A stretch of DNA of 64,000 nt from Spirochaetota bacterium (GTDB taxonomy: Bacteria > Spirochaetota > UBA4802 > JAFGJZ01), in contig JAQIBV010000054.1 of NCBI GenBank assembly GCA_027858855.1, positions 1 through 64,000 on the forward strand. The letters are read 5' to 3'. The position numbers were made by a program, and so were the translations under genes. Numbering within the stretch: position 1 is the first letter of the stretch; the number at the start of each line of letters is the position of its first letter. Shown here piece by piece: positions 17,713 through 26,647 of the stretch. Under the pieces are notes generated by a model, which saw nothing but the letters and a program-made list of their open reading frames with translations, was not told where the DNA came from and searched no databases.

Positions 17713-19050
17713 ATGAAAAAACTATCAATAATAATGATTATAATATTTATCTTTTTTGCAAGTACCATGTTAAGCGCTTCAGTCACCTCTTCAACAGGGC
17801 CACTTCTGGCAATCGAACCACGCTTCATTTTCTTTGTCGTTGTTGCTTTTCTTGTCTTTGATTTCTTGTTAGAACAACTTCTTGACTATCTTAACTATAG
17901 GAATATGAAGCCTGATCTTCCAGAAGAATTGCAATCCGTTTATGATGAAGAGAAGTACAAACAGTCCCAGCAGTATGAAAAGAGCCGTTCAAAACTTGGT
18001 TTTATAAAGAGTACATTTAGTTTCGTTTTGATTATGGCTGTTCTGTTCCTCGATGGTTTTGCGATTATTGATAATATTGGCCGTTCGTATACAGCTCATC
18101 CGGTTCTAGTCGCACTTATCTTTTTTGGTATCATCTATGTTGTTTCTGATATATTATCTATTCCCTTTCAAATCTATTCAATATTTGTAATAGAAGAGAA
18201 GTTTGGTTTTAATAAAATGGATGCAAAGCTCTTCGTTTGGGATAAAATTAAAGGTTACATTCTGACTGCCCTTATCGGGGGAGGGCTGCTTTCTCTTATT
18301 ATTTATATCTACATGCTAACGGCTGGTAATTTCTGGATATATGCCTGGATACTGGTTACCGTTTTCTCTGTATTTATTACAATGTTTTATTCAACTCTGA
18401 TAGTTCCTATATTTAATAAGCAGACTCCGCTACCTGATGGAGAGTTGCGACAGGCTATTGAGCAATACAGTGCAAAGGCTGGTTTCAAACTTGATAATAT
18501 TTTCGAAATTGATGGTTCACGCCGTTCAACAAAGGCGAATGCCTATTTTTCCGGGTTTGGAATCAAAAAACGGATAGTACTTTTTGATACGCTAATCAAG
18601 GAGATGAGTGTCGATGAGATCGTTGCGGTGCTTGCTCATGAAATAGGGCATTATCGAAAAAAACATGTTCTTGTATCGCTTCTTATCGGCATTGTTCAAA
18701 CGGGGCTTATCTTCTATATCTTTTCAGTTTTTGCTCAAAGTCCACAGCTTTCAGAAGCCCTGGGAGTGTCGCATCACAGTTTTCATATAGCCCTGATAAC
18801 CTTTGGCATTCTGTTTACACCAATAAATCTTGTGCTTGGTATTGGAATGAATATCTTTTCACGGAAGAATGAATATCAGGCTGATTATTTTGCGGGCAGC
18901 ACCTACAGTACTGAGGCTTTGGCTTCAGCGTTAAAAAAACTTTCAGTAAAAAATCTTAGCAACTTAACGCCTCATCCGTTATATGTATTCTTTCATTATT
19001 CACATCCTCCGGTTTTGAAACGTTTACAAGCGTTGAATTCAATTAAATAA
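17713..19050 (+). CDS. M48 family zinc protease, Ste24/HtpX type
   Basis: About 445 residues with several membrane segments. The zinc site is HEIGH (His about 309, Glu 310, His 313), and EYQADYFA supplies the third ligand. The N-terminal multi-span region with FVIEEKFGFNKM before the catalytic part matches CAAX prenyl protease 1 (Ste24), the bacterial version of which acts in membrane-protein quality control rather than prenylation. AAAGGA precedes the ATG at 17713. It follows the 139-residue hypothetical gene closely. A terminator sits right after the stop. Confidence 0.88.
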   Translation: MKKLSIIMIIIFIFFASTMLSASVTSSTGPLLAIEPRFIFFVVVAFLVFDFLLEQLLDYLNYRNMKPDLPEELQSVYDEEKYKQSQQYEKSRSKLGFIKSTFSFVLIMAVLFLDGFAIIDNIGRSYTAHPVLVALIFFGIIYVVSDILSIPFQIYSIFVIEEKFGFNKMDAKLFVWDKIKGYILTALIGGGLLSLIIYIYMLTAGNFWIYAWILVTVFSVFITMFYSTLIVPIFNKQTPLPDGELRQAIEQYSAKAGFKLDNIFEIDGSRRSTKANAYFSGFGIKKRIVLFDTLIKEMSVDEIVAVLAHEIGHYRKKHVLVSLLIGIVQTGLIFYIFSVFAQSPQLSEALGVSHHSFHIALITFGILFTPINLVLGIGMNIFSRKNEYQADYFAGSTYSTEALASALKKLSVKNLSNLTPHPLYVFFHYSHPPVLKRLQALNSIK

Positions 19051-19065
19051 GAGTAGGCTTGAAGT

Positions 19066-19106
19066 GCAATTGGCTTATTAGTAATAATCAGCCAATTGCT
19101 GTTTTT
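19066..19106 (+). terminator. Terminator of the M48 protease gene
   Basis: GCAATTGGCT (19066-19075) pairs with AGCCAATTGC (19090-19099), with further inner pairing, and TGTTTTT follows. It overlaps the 3' end of the converging LacI gene. Confidence 0.8.
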
Positions 19107-20112
19107 AAGCAGTTTCGCGGATAATCAGCTCTACAGGGGTGATGGAGTTGTTTATCTCTCCGGTTTTTAGATAGTGGTCAAGGTTTTCCACCATCTGTTC
19201 GCCTGCTTTCCAGATATCCTGTTTGATGGTTGTAATGGCCGGTGAAACCATCTGTGCAACTGGATAGTCCCCAAAGCCGACGACCGAGACCTCTTCGGGG
19301 ACACTTCGACCGCTGTCTGACAGGGCTTCAACGGCTCCAAGAGCCAAAAGGTCGCTACAACATACTACTCCGTCAATATCGGGTTCCTGTTCAAGGATTA
19401 TTTTCATGTTGTCATAGCCTGAAGATTGCAGGTCTGAACCATAGGTAATACATGAAGAGCTAATATTAAGGTTGTGCTTTTGTGCGGCATGATCACAACC
19501 AAGAAAGCGCATTATCGTTTCAAAGTTTTTCTCTTCTGTTCCAATAAAACCTATTTTTTTACGTCCGGTTTTAATCAGATGCTCGGTAGCAATCAAGCCG
19601 CCATCCAGGTTATTGCTGTTAACTGTGCAATATCCGTTATTTTCAGGAATGCCCCATGTAACAAATTTGATTCCATGTTCTACCAGCTCAATAATTGTGC
19701 TGTCGTGCGGATCTGGAGAGATTATGATAAGGCCGTCCGCCTGTTTAGAGTTAACATATTTATGTGAATCTTTCCACGACTCGAAGTTTGATTCGCTTAA
19801 AAGCAGATTATAACCATACTTACTTGTCGCAAAGATAATTCCCCTCAACAGTTCCATGGGGAAAGGCTGTTTTGTATAGTGGTCGGTTCCTTCATAGTGA
19901 GGAAAGAGAAATGCAAGAGTGTCTGTTTTTTGGCGACTCAGGTTGCGGGCAGCTGTGTTAAACTCGAAGTCATGGTTTTTCGCAATTTCGTGGATATTTT
20001 CTTTAACTTTGTCACTGATAAGAGGGCTATCGTTAAGCGCTCTTGAAACGGTGGATTTCGAAACACCGGCAATCTGGGCGATATCCGATATTGTAACAGT
20101 TTTTTCGCCCAT
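19105..20112 (-). CDS. LacI-family transcriptional regulator (second)
   Basis: About 335 residues, normal length for the family. The headpiece is VTISDIAQIAGVSKSTVSRALNDSPLIS with hinge AARNLSRQ; the effector domain has ADGLIIISP, GRKKIGFIG and VSVVGFGDYP. AGGAG precedes the ATG at 20112. Its target is not apparent: no sugar genes are adjacent, and no copy of the 14-base palindrome of the first regulon is nearby. A small inverted repeat ACATTA-N5-TAATGT at 20152-20168, upstream of the gene, is a weak candidate for an own site. Confidence 0.88.
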   Translation of the reverse strand: MGEKTVTISDIAQIAGVSKSTVSRALNDSPLISDKVKENIHEIAKNHDFEFNTAARNLSRQKTDTLAFLFPHYEGTDHYTKQPFPMELLRGIIFATSKYGYNLLLSESNFESWKDSHKYVNSKQADGLIIISPDPHDSTIIELVEHGIKFVTWGIPENNGYCTVNSNNLDGGLIATEHLIKTGRKKIGFIGTEEKNFETIMRFLGCDHAAQKHNLNISSSCITYGSDLQSSGYDNMKIILEQEPDIDGVVCCSDLLALGAVEALSDSGRSVPEEVSVVGFGDYPVAQMVSPAITTIKQDIWKAGEQMVENLDHYLKTGEINNSITPVELIIRETA

Positions 20113-20212
20113 AATAAGCTCCTTGTAATACAAAATAACTATTAGAACTTAACATTAAACTCTAATGTAATATAAAAAATCAAGAATATTTTCCTGTTTA
20201 CAGAAACAGCAC

Positions 20213-22054
20213 CTAGTCCTGGAAAAAGTCTTCGTAGCTGATTAATGTGGTGCCGTTTTTTTCTGCTTTTTTCAGCTTAGAGCTCGATCCCTGTGGATCT
20301 TCGCACAGAAGAATATCGGTCTGTGCTGTAATTGTGTCAGAAAACTCATAACCCATATTTTCAATCCTGGTAATAAGTTCTTTACGGGGAAGAGGGCCTT
20401 TGCCGGTCATACAGACTTTTTTCCGATTTAAGACATTTTCTTCGTCTTCTATGTCAAGAGCTTCACGCAGTTCATTAAACAAAAGCATGTTGGCCGCATC
20501 CTGTTTCCAGGATATAATGTTATTGCCAATAATATAGGTCGTGTCTTCAAACGAAAGAAAGTCTTCTATAAAGAAAATTTGTAATTTGGCCAGAGCCTTT
20601 TTTTGAACAAGGGGTATTCCCAGTTTCGCAATGAAATCACGGGCTGTCATTCTGCGTGATGCTGATACCTCTTTTAAGAAAGAGCTAATTTTTTTTGTAG
20701 CAAAACCCTCTACTCCGATAAGATCTTTTTCTGTTATAGAATAGAGATCCTGTATGGACGAGACTATTCCCTTTGAATACAGTGTGCGGACAGTTGCTTC
20801 AGCAATCTGTTCCATTCCGCTCTCTTTGACCCAGAAGAGGATTTTTTGAATTGTTGTTTCAGGACAGTCTGTATTCTCGCAGCGCAGGTGTACTCCCTTT
20901 TCAACAAGTTCAGTTTCACATGAGGGGCAAGTTTTTATCGTGACGGTATTTCGCGAAGGGCTACCGGCACTGAGGTTTTTTCGCACATATGGAATTACAT
21001 CGTTAGCCCGTTCTATTAGCAGCGTATCTCCGATACAGATATTCATCCGTTTAATTGCTTCATAGTTCGCGAGAGATGCCCGTTCAATTCGGGCACCACC
21101 GAGAAATACAGGTGCAAATACAGCAACCGGTATTGCGTTACCTTGTCGGCTTATTTGCCACTCCACACGCGTAAGGCTGGTCTCTTTTGCCTCGGCAGGT
21201 GGTTTTAAAGCGATAGCATAATGGTGGTGATGGTCAACTACCCAGCGTGAATCAATTTCGGCAAAGAGTGAGCGGTCATTAACACAGATCACAAGTCCAT
21301 CAGTCTCGTATTTCCATTTAGAGCGTAACTCGTTCAGGTAGTGATTAAAGTAGGTCTCTATCTTCTCTGGGTCGACAGCTTTTTCAGTGGAAACGGTGTG
21401 GAATCCGTTTGCTGTTAGAAGTTCTATTGCGGCAGTTTCGGTTGCTATTAGTTCGTCGCCGTTTATTTGAAATGCGGCAAAACGAACATGGTGCAGGTTA
21501 TCGCGGTTCTCTTTGCGATTTATTAAACCGACACAGTTATTACGCAGAGGGCGTCCGCCTGTGTCATATTCGGTATCTTTCGGCAGGTACAGCTCTCCTC
21601 TGACTTCAATTCGTCTGGTTGTAAATTTAACGCTTTCTAAAATATCCGGTATATAAGAGGCAACGTGTGTAATATCCTGTCCGGTTATTCCGTCGCCGCG
21701 TGTGGCAACATAGAGCAGCTTGCCATTTTCGTAGCAACAGGTAGCCGAAAGGCCGTCAATCTTCGGCTGAATACAAAAAGAGTTACTATCCGGCAAAGAA
21801 AGGCGAGTGATCCATTTAACTACCTCTTCAATTGATTTTGCCTTCTGCATTGATAGCATTGGTACTGTATGGGTAATTTTAGAGCTGCTTGAAGCAGAAG
21901 TTCCGACAACGGTAAAATAGGGGTTGGCCGGGTCAAGCTCCCGTAGTTTATTCTCTAATGCGTCAAATTCCGCATCACTCATAATTGGAGAATCGCTGCT
22001 GTAATAAGCCTCTTTTGCGACAATCAATTTTTCAGTTATTTCTGCACTTGTCAT
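20213..22054 (-). CDS. ligA: NAD-dependent DNA ligase, short form
   Basis: A 613-residue LigA, about 55 residues shorter than the usual 670. Domain Ia is present (YYSSDSPIMSDAEFDAL), as is the nucleotidyltransferase core with the adenylated Lys in PKIDG (Lys98) and IALKPPAE. The OB fold includes PVAVFAPVFLGGARIERASL. A four-Cys zinc finger (CPSC then CENTDC) follows, then a diverged helix-hairpin-helix region and a C-terminal BRCT (KVCMTGKG). The missing length falls in the HhH region. It follows the helicase gene by 6 bases on the same strand, suggesting a replication/repair operon. It seals nicks during replication and repair, unless a second canonical copy exists elsewhere. Confidence 0.88.
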   Translation of the reverse strand: MTSAEITEKLIVAKEAYYSSDSPIMSDAEFDALENKLRELDPANPYFTVVGTSASSSSKITHTVPMLSMQKAKSIEEVVKWITRLSLPDSNSFCIQPKIDGLSATCCYENGKLLYVATRGDGITGQDITHVASYIPDILESVKFTTRRIEVRGELYLPKDTEYDTGGRPLRNNCVGLINRKENRDNLHHVRFAAFQINGDELIATETAAIELLTANGFHTVSTEKAVDPEKIETYFNHYLNELRSKWKYETDGLVICVNDRSLFAEIDSRWVVDHHHHYAIALKPPAEAKETSLTRVEWQISRQGNAIPVAVFAPVFLGGARIERASLANYEAIKRMNICIGDTLLIERANDVIPYVRKNLSAGSPSRNTVTIKTCPSCETELVEKGVHLRCENTDCPETTIQKILFWVKESGMEQIAEATVRTLYSKGIVSSIQDLYSITEKDLIGVEGFATKKISSFLKEVSASRRMTARDFIAKLGIPLVQKKALAKLQIFFIEDFLSFEDTTYIIGNNIISWKQDAANMLLFNELREALDIEDEENVLNRKKVCMTGKGPLPRKELITRIENMGYEFSDTITAQTDILLCEDPQGSSSKLKKAEKNGTTLISYEDFFQD

Positions 22055-22060
22055 TTTTGC

Positions 22061-24343
22061 CTACACTGTTTCAAGTGGGGTATACTTTTCTAAGAAAGAT
22101 TTTAGCCCGACACTGGAAAAATTTATAGTCAGTTTAACATTGTCACCGCTGCCAGTAATTGCAATGATTGTGCCTTCGCCAAACTTGGGGTGACGTACTC
22201 GTTGTCGTTGAGAAAAGGCACTTGATGATGACTGTGTCGAAAGTGACTGGTCAGCTAACTTGTTGTTTCTGTAATTGTCAATTTTTGATCGAGCAGAAGG
22301 TGACGCAGGCTTTTTGTATGATGAAAAATCGGTTTTGCCCGAAGAGAATGATTTAGTGCTGTTTTGACGGTACATGGCCGAACCGTTTTCTGTGTACTCT
22401 TTTGTTAACAGCAGATGAGCCGGTATCTCATCCAAAAAGCGGGAACTTTCTTTATATGAAAGCTCCCCTGAATAGCTGCGGCGAAACTGGGCAGCCGTTA
22501 AAAAAATCTGGTCCATGGCTCGAGTAATACCTACATAGGCTAGTCGGCGTTCCTCTTCGACTCCCTCTTCGGTTTCAGATGAGTTCCAGTGCGGGAAAAT
22601 TCCCTCTTCAAGACCGGTAAGAAATACAACCGGAAATTCCAGACCTTTTGCATTGTGAACAGTCATCATGGTGATACAGTTGTCAGGGTCCAAGGATTCG
22701 TCTGCCAGGGGGTTTTCCTCAGAAGTTAAAAGTGAGACTTCTTGTAAAAACTCTTCCAGAGAGGGGATCTCGGCTCGCTGTTCATAGTCATATACCGAGT
22801 TAACGAATTCCTTGATGTTCTCAATTCGCATTTTGTTTTCAGGAGTATCGTTGGTTTCAAGCGATGCAAGGTAGCCGCTGTCCTCAATTGCACAGTGAGC
22901 AAGGTCAGACAGCTTTGCCTTCCTCTCTTTGATTTTTTCTTTCAATGATAACAGTTTCCGCATCAGTTTTTGAAACTGTAAAATTCCTTTTGGCTGTTTT
23001 TTCCCAAGAGGAATATCCTTGTCAATAGTTTCCCACTCACTCATCCGGTTAAGATAGGCGGTGTTACGTAAAAGTTCTATGGTCTTGGCACCTAGACCGC
23101 GTGCCGGTGTATTTATTATCCTTAATAATGAGACTGTGTCTAGTGTATTGGCCGTAAAACGCAGATATGACATTACGTCCTTGATCTCTTTTCGTTCGTA
23201 AAACTTTTGACCCCCAACTAGGCGATAGGGCAGGTTAGATCGTCGTAAGAAGTCTTCAAAGATACGGGATTGAGCATTTGTCCGGTAAAAAATAGCGAAG
23301 TCCCTATTTCTGAAGTTCTCCTGGCTCTTTAATGTGGAGATAGTGTTTATAACAAATTCAGCTTCTCCGTACTCGTTGTTTACGGTGCAAAAAACAGGCA
23401 GTTCGCCATCACCCCGAATGGATGTCAGTTTCTTGTCTTTTCGTTCAGAGTTATTGAGTATTACCTCGTGTGCGGCTTCAAGAATTGGAGAGGTCGAGCG
23501 GTAGTTCTCGTTAAGTGTAATCAGTACTGCTTCCGGATAGTCGTCCTCGAATGAAAGAATGTTGCGGATGTCAGCACCACGCCAGGAGTAAATAGACTGG
23601 TCATCGTCACCAACTACACAAATATTGCGCGAACGAGCGGCCAGTAGCTTGGCTATCAGGTATTGTGCTCGATTGGTATCCTGATACTCGTCGACCATGA
23701 AGTAGCGCCATTTATTTTGAAGGTGTTCCAGAGTTTCGGGGCTGTCCTTTAAAAGACGGTAGGTCATAATAAGAAGGTCGTTAAAGTCCAGGGCGTTACG
23801 GGCTCGTAGTTCGGCCTGGTATTCATCATAAAGTTCATGGAAATTGAACTGGGCATGATCAGGTAATATTTTAGAGATATCGGTTCCTTCAAGCAGTTCG
23901 GCCTTGTCTTTCACACCTGATATCTGGTTGGCGATGAAAGAGGGTTTGATTTTTTTTGGATCGACGTTCCGTTTTTTTAGTAATTCCTTAATTACCGACT
24001 CCTGGTCAGACGAGTCATAGATCGAAAAGGAGGAGGGGATGTTGATGGCATTTCCCCATCTGCGTAAAATGTACACAGCAGCCGAGTGAAAAGTTTTAAC
24101 AAAAACCTGGTCTCCACTGGGGCCTATCAGTTCGGCAACGCGCTCTTTCATTTCGGCTGCCGCCTTGTTGGTAAAGGTAACTGCAAAGATTGAATAGGGC
24201 GCGACTCCCTTTTCCCGAATAAGATGAGCAATACGGCAGGTTATTACCCGGGTCTTTCCCGAACCTGCTCCCGCGAGTATCAGAAGAGGGCCTTCGGTAG
24301 TTTTTACGGCATTTTGTTGGTTCGAATTTAAATTGCTGGTCAT
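22061..24343 (-). CDS. pcrA: UvrD/PcrA superfamily 1 DNA helicase
   Basis: A 760-residue helicase. Walker A is AGAGSGKT, motif Ia AVTFTNKAAAEM, Walker B VDEYQDTN, motif III GDDDQSIYSWRGAD, motif IV LNENYRS, motif V TVHNAKGLEF and motif VI RLAYVGITRA. The C-terminal RVRHPKFGEGTII is the PcrA/UvrD Tudor-like end that binds RNA polymerase. It unwinds 3'-5' in mismatch and nucleotide-excision repair and in replication restart. AGGAG is 14 bases upstream of the ATG, further than usual, but a stop codon blocks an earlier start. First gene of a helicase-ligase operon. Confidence 0.93.
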   Translation of the reverse strand: MTSNLNSNQQNAVKTTEGPLLILAGAGSGKTRVITCRIAHLIREKGVAPYSIFAVTFTNKAAAEMKERVAELIGPSGDQVFVKTFHSAAVYILRRWGNAINIPSSFSIYDSSDQESVIKELLKKRNVDPKKIKPSFIANQISGVKDKAELLEGTDISKILPDHAQFNFHELYDEYQAELRARNALDFNDLLIMTYRLLKDSPETLEHLQNKWRYFMVDEYQDTNRAQYLIAKLLAARSRNICVVGDDDQSIYSWRGADIRNILSFEDDYPEAVLITLNENYRSTSPILEAAHEVILNNSERKDKKLTSIRGDGELPVFCTVNNEYGEAEFVINTISTLKSQENFRNRDFAIFYRTNAQSRIFEDFLRRSNLPYRLVGGQKFYERKEIKDVMSYLRFTANTLDTVSLLRIINTPARGLGAKTIELLRNTAYLNRMSEWETIDKDIPLGKKQPKGILQFQKLMRKLLSLKEKIKERKAKLSDLAHCAIEDSGYLASLETNDTPENKMRIENIKEFVNSVYDYEQRAEIPSLEEFLQEVSLLTSEENPLADESLDPDNCITMMTVHNAKGLEFPVVFLTGLEEGIFPHWNSSETEEGVEEERRLAYVGITRAMDQIFLTAAQFRRSYSGELSYKESSRFLDEIPAHLLLTKEYTENGSAMYRQNSTKSFSSGKTDFSSYKKPASPSARSKIDNYRNNKLADQSLSTQSSSSAFSQRQRVRHPKFGEGTIIAITGSGDNVKLTINFSSVGLKSFLEKYTPLETV

Positions 24344-24850
24344 TGCGTACTATGTTGCTCCTTTGAAATTTCACCAGTAAAAGTTAAAAAATTACAGGTT
24401 TTCAACTTATTAATGGTGGTCGCCATATAAAAACGGTCGGTAGTACCTGCTTTATGTTTGTAAGCTGCAGAGTTGCCTGTAGGTTACCGGGGCTGCCGGT
24501 AAGAGTGTTAAACCTATTTTATATGACTCTAAACTGTCAAATTTATTAATTTGGTCTTACCTAAAAACAGAGTTTTCAGGTAGTTTTATCATTGGTATCA
24601 GAATAAGCCGGTTTCATCGAAAAGCTTTCGCCTCTTTTCTATTATAACCTGTTTTTTACAAAAAAAGGCGAATTTTTTTCTATTTTTTTAAGTTTAACTT
24701 TTTGAGGGCTGTTTTCAAGGTAGAGTCTTCCAAGTACTCCTTTTCATAAAGGTGTAATGGGTTTTAAGATGTAAAATAGAAACATGACTAAAATTAGAGT
24801 GTGATCACAATAGGGTTGAATATAATGTAGAAGAAATTGAAAAGGCAAAA
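24344..24850. other. Long intergenic region with orphan stem-loops
   Basis: No convincing protein gene. A perfect 7-base stem (TTACCGG/CCGGTAA) lies at 24484-24502. The region serves as the promoter area of the helicase operon and may hold a small RNA (see the terminator-like element at 24627). Confidence 0.4.
24627..24679 (+). terminator. Orphan plus-strand terminator-like element
   Basis: TTCGCCT (24627-24633) pairs with AGGCGAA (24666-24672), with an inner T6/A7 pairing, and seven T residues follow directly. No plus-strand gene lies upstream of it, so a short transcript starting between about 24400 and 24600 is possible. Confidence 0.5.
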
Positions 24851-24881
24851 AAAGAGCACCGGTGTTGAACCAGCGCTCTTT
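24851..24881 (-). terminator. Terminator of the small lipoprotein gene
   Basis: AAAGAGC (24851-24857) pairs with GCTCTTT (24875-24881); on the minus strand the stem is followed by a long T-run. It lies about 115 bases past the lipoprotein stop. Confidence 0.75.
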
Positions 24882-24994
24882 GTAAGTTATTTTACATCTG
24901 TAGCTTAAATTTTAGTTCGATAAACTCTGACGATAATGAGACTGTTCAGCAATCAAATCTGAGACCAGAGTTTTACGGATAAATTACTAATTAT

Positions 24995-25483
24995 TTACTC
25001 AGTTGGTTTTTCTACTAACATTGCAAATTCAGCCTTGTCGTATAATGGGTTCTCTGTACATGCTTTTTCAAGAAGACCAACAACATCGTCATAATCACCA
25101 AGACCCAATTCGCCATCTTTAAATCCAAAGTATTTTACAAATTTTACACCACTTTCGGCAGTTACTGTACATGTTGCTACTGCATTGTCCATAACTTCGT
25201 CTGAGCATCCTACTCCATCGGTGTACTCTGTGTCGGTAACTGATGATGAACAATCTTTTTCAGCAGAAACTGCTGTTTCAACCGTGTAATCGTCACAGAA
25301 AGATATACCATAACCCCCTAATGTAATATCACCTTCACATTTTGCCGTAATATCTTTTGATGTAAGTTCTTTTGCTTTGTCAGCAGTTTCTTCGATAAAG
25401 TCGCATGATGAAATAAAGAGAGCAACACCAGCAGTAAATAGTACTAAGATAATAGTACTCGGTTTTTTAATAAATTGTTTCAT
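24995..25483 (-). CDS. Small acidic Cys-containing lipoprotein
   Basis: About 162 residues. The start at 25483 has AAGGAG and gives a clear lipoprotein signal: a charged KQFIKKPS run, a hydrophobic core and LFISSC. The mature part is acidic and has several spaced cysteines (AKCEGD, FCDDY, KDCSSS, GCSDE, ATCTV, ACTEN), suggesting disulphides in the periplasm or at the surface. I do not recognise the family. It is divergent from the VWA-domain gene, the two starts being 284 bases apart. Confidence 0.7.
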   Translation of the reverse strand: MKQFIKKPSTIILVLFTAGVALFISSCDFIEETADKAKELTSKDITAKCEGDITLGGYGISFCDDYTVETAVSAEKDCSSSVTDTEYTDGVGCSDEVMDNAVATCTVTAESGVKFVKYFGFKDGELGLGDYDDVVGLLEKACTENPLYDKAEFAMLVEKPTE

Positions 25484-25767
25484 TGTAATCTCCTTTTTTT
25501 TGAGACATAATAGTAAAAACTGATTAAACCAGTGAATAGATAATACGGTAGTATCACAATTTAATATTTTTACAATAATTAATTTACCGTCCATTCGGAT
25601 TAATCACTTGCAATTTCGTTTAATCGATGTGACAATGATGAATCTTTCATCTTCGGAAATCATATTGTCTTATATGTCTGAGTTCCCCTATTGTATCACC
25701 TGTATACAGATAAAGTTACTGAAGATTCCGAATAATTACATATTACATATTGCAAGTGGAGAGTATT

Positions 25768-26502
25768 ATGAGCAAAGTTTTTTATGGATTTCTTGTCACC
25801 TTTATTCTGCTGGTATCTTTACCGCTTGGAGCCAAAGGTGGGGTCGACTTTGTTGTTGTGGTCGATCAGAGTCGCAGTATCAAAAAAAATCTTCCTGCGA
25901 TTAAGGATTTCATAGCAAAACGAATTTTTGACCGGATAGCTCAGCCTCAGGATACAGTCTATCTTCTTTCGTTTGACGGGCAGTTTTATGAAAAAAAGCG
26001 GTTATCTGGTAACGCAGATATTTTTGATGTCGGTTATGCCTTGGACTCTATACAGGCTGTGGGTGAATATACTGATATCACCAACGCGGTAGTGCAGATG
26101 AGTAACTTTATAACTACACAGACTGATCCCCAAAGAAGGAAAATAATATTTTTCATGACCGATGGACTAAATGAGCCTCCCGCATACAGCTTGTACCCTG
26201 TCGGTTTAGATTCAGATCTCTTTTCAGAGGCCGTAAGACATAAAAAAGAGGGTGGATGGGATCTTTTCATTACCGGTATTGGAGAAAAAACCAGCGCTCC
26301 CGAACTGGCCGAAATTCTTGATAGTAAATATATGATAATTAGTGAAAATCCGACGCTCGTGGAATTTGATAAAGAGATAACAGAACAACTGAATATGGTT
26401 CGCGAGGGTAAATCACACTCTAAAATGGCCGCTCTGGTTTTGTTTTCGGTAGTTCTATGTGGTGGAGGAGCCTTTTTTGCTGTAAAAAAGGTTTTATTGT
26501 AA
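25768..26502 (+). CDS. VWA-domain protein, membrane anchored
   Basis: About 244 residues. A signal sequence (MSKVFYGFLVTFILLVSLPLGA) is followed by a von Willebrand A domain (about 26-205) with the metal-ion site DQSRS, the Thr in YTDITNA and the Asp in FFMTDG. A C-terminal membrane helix (MAALVLFSVVLCGGGAFFAV) anchors it, so the VWA domain faces the periplasm. GGAG precedes the ATG at 25768. The family binds protein partners through the metal site. Unlike BatA/BatB clusters there are no MoxR or DUF58 genes nearby, so the partner is unknown. Confidence 0.8.
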   Translation: MSKVFYGFLVTFILLVSLPLGAKGGVDFVVVVDQSRSIKKNLPAIKDFIAKRIFDRIAQPQDTVYLLSFDGQFYEKKRLSGNADIFDVGYALDSIQAVGEYTDITNAVVQMSNFITTQTDPQRRKIIFFMTDGLNEPPAYSLYPVGLDSDLFSEAVRHKKEGGWDLFITGIGEKTSAPELAEILDSKYMIISENPTLVEFDKEITEQLNMVREGKSHSKMAALVLFSVVLCGGGAFFAVKKVLL

Positions 26503-26647
26503 ACGGTTATTGGTTACTGTGGATTTTACAAGGTTTTACCTTTTGATCGCGGGTGTTTGGGAACTACAGTTATAGCCTGTATGTTATGAGGGTTTTCCGA
26601 AAGAAACCTGACGTTTTGCTTCGAAGTGCCTAAAGAGAGATTATCTT

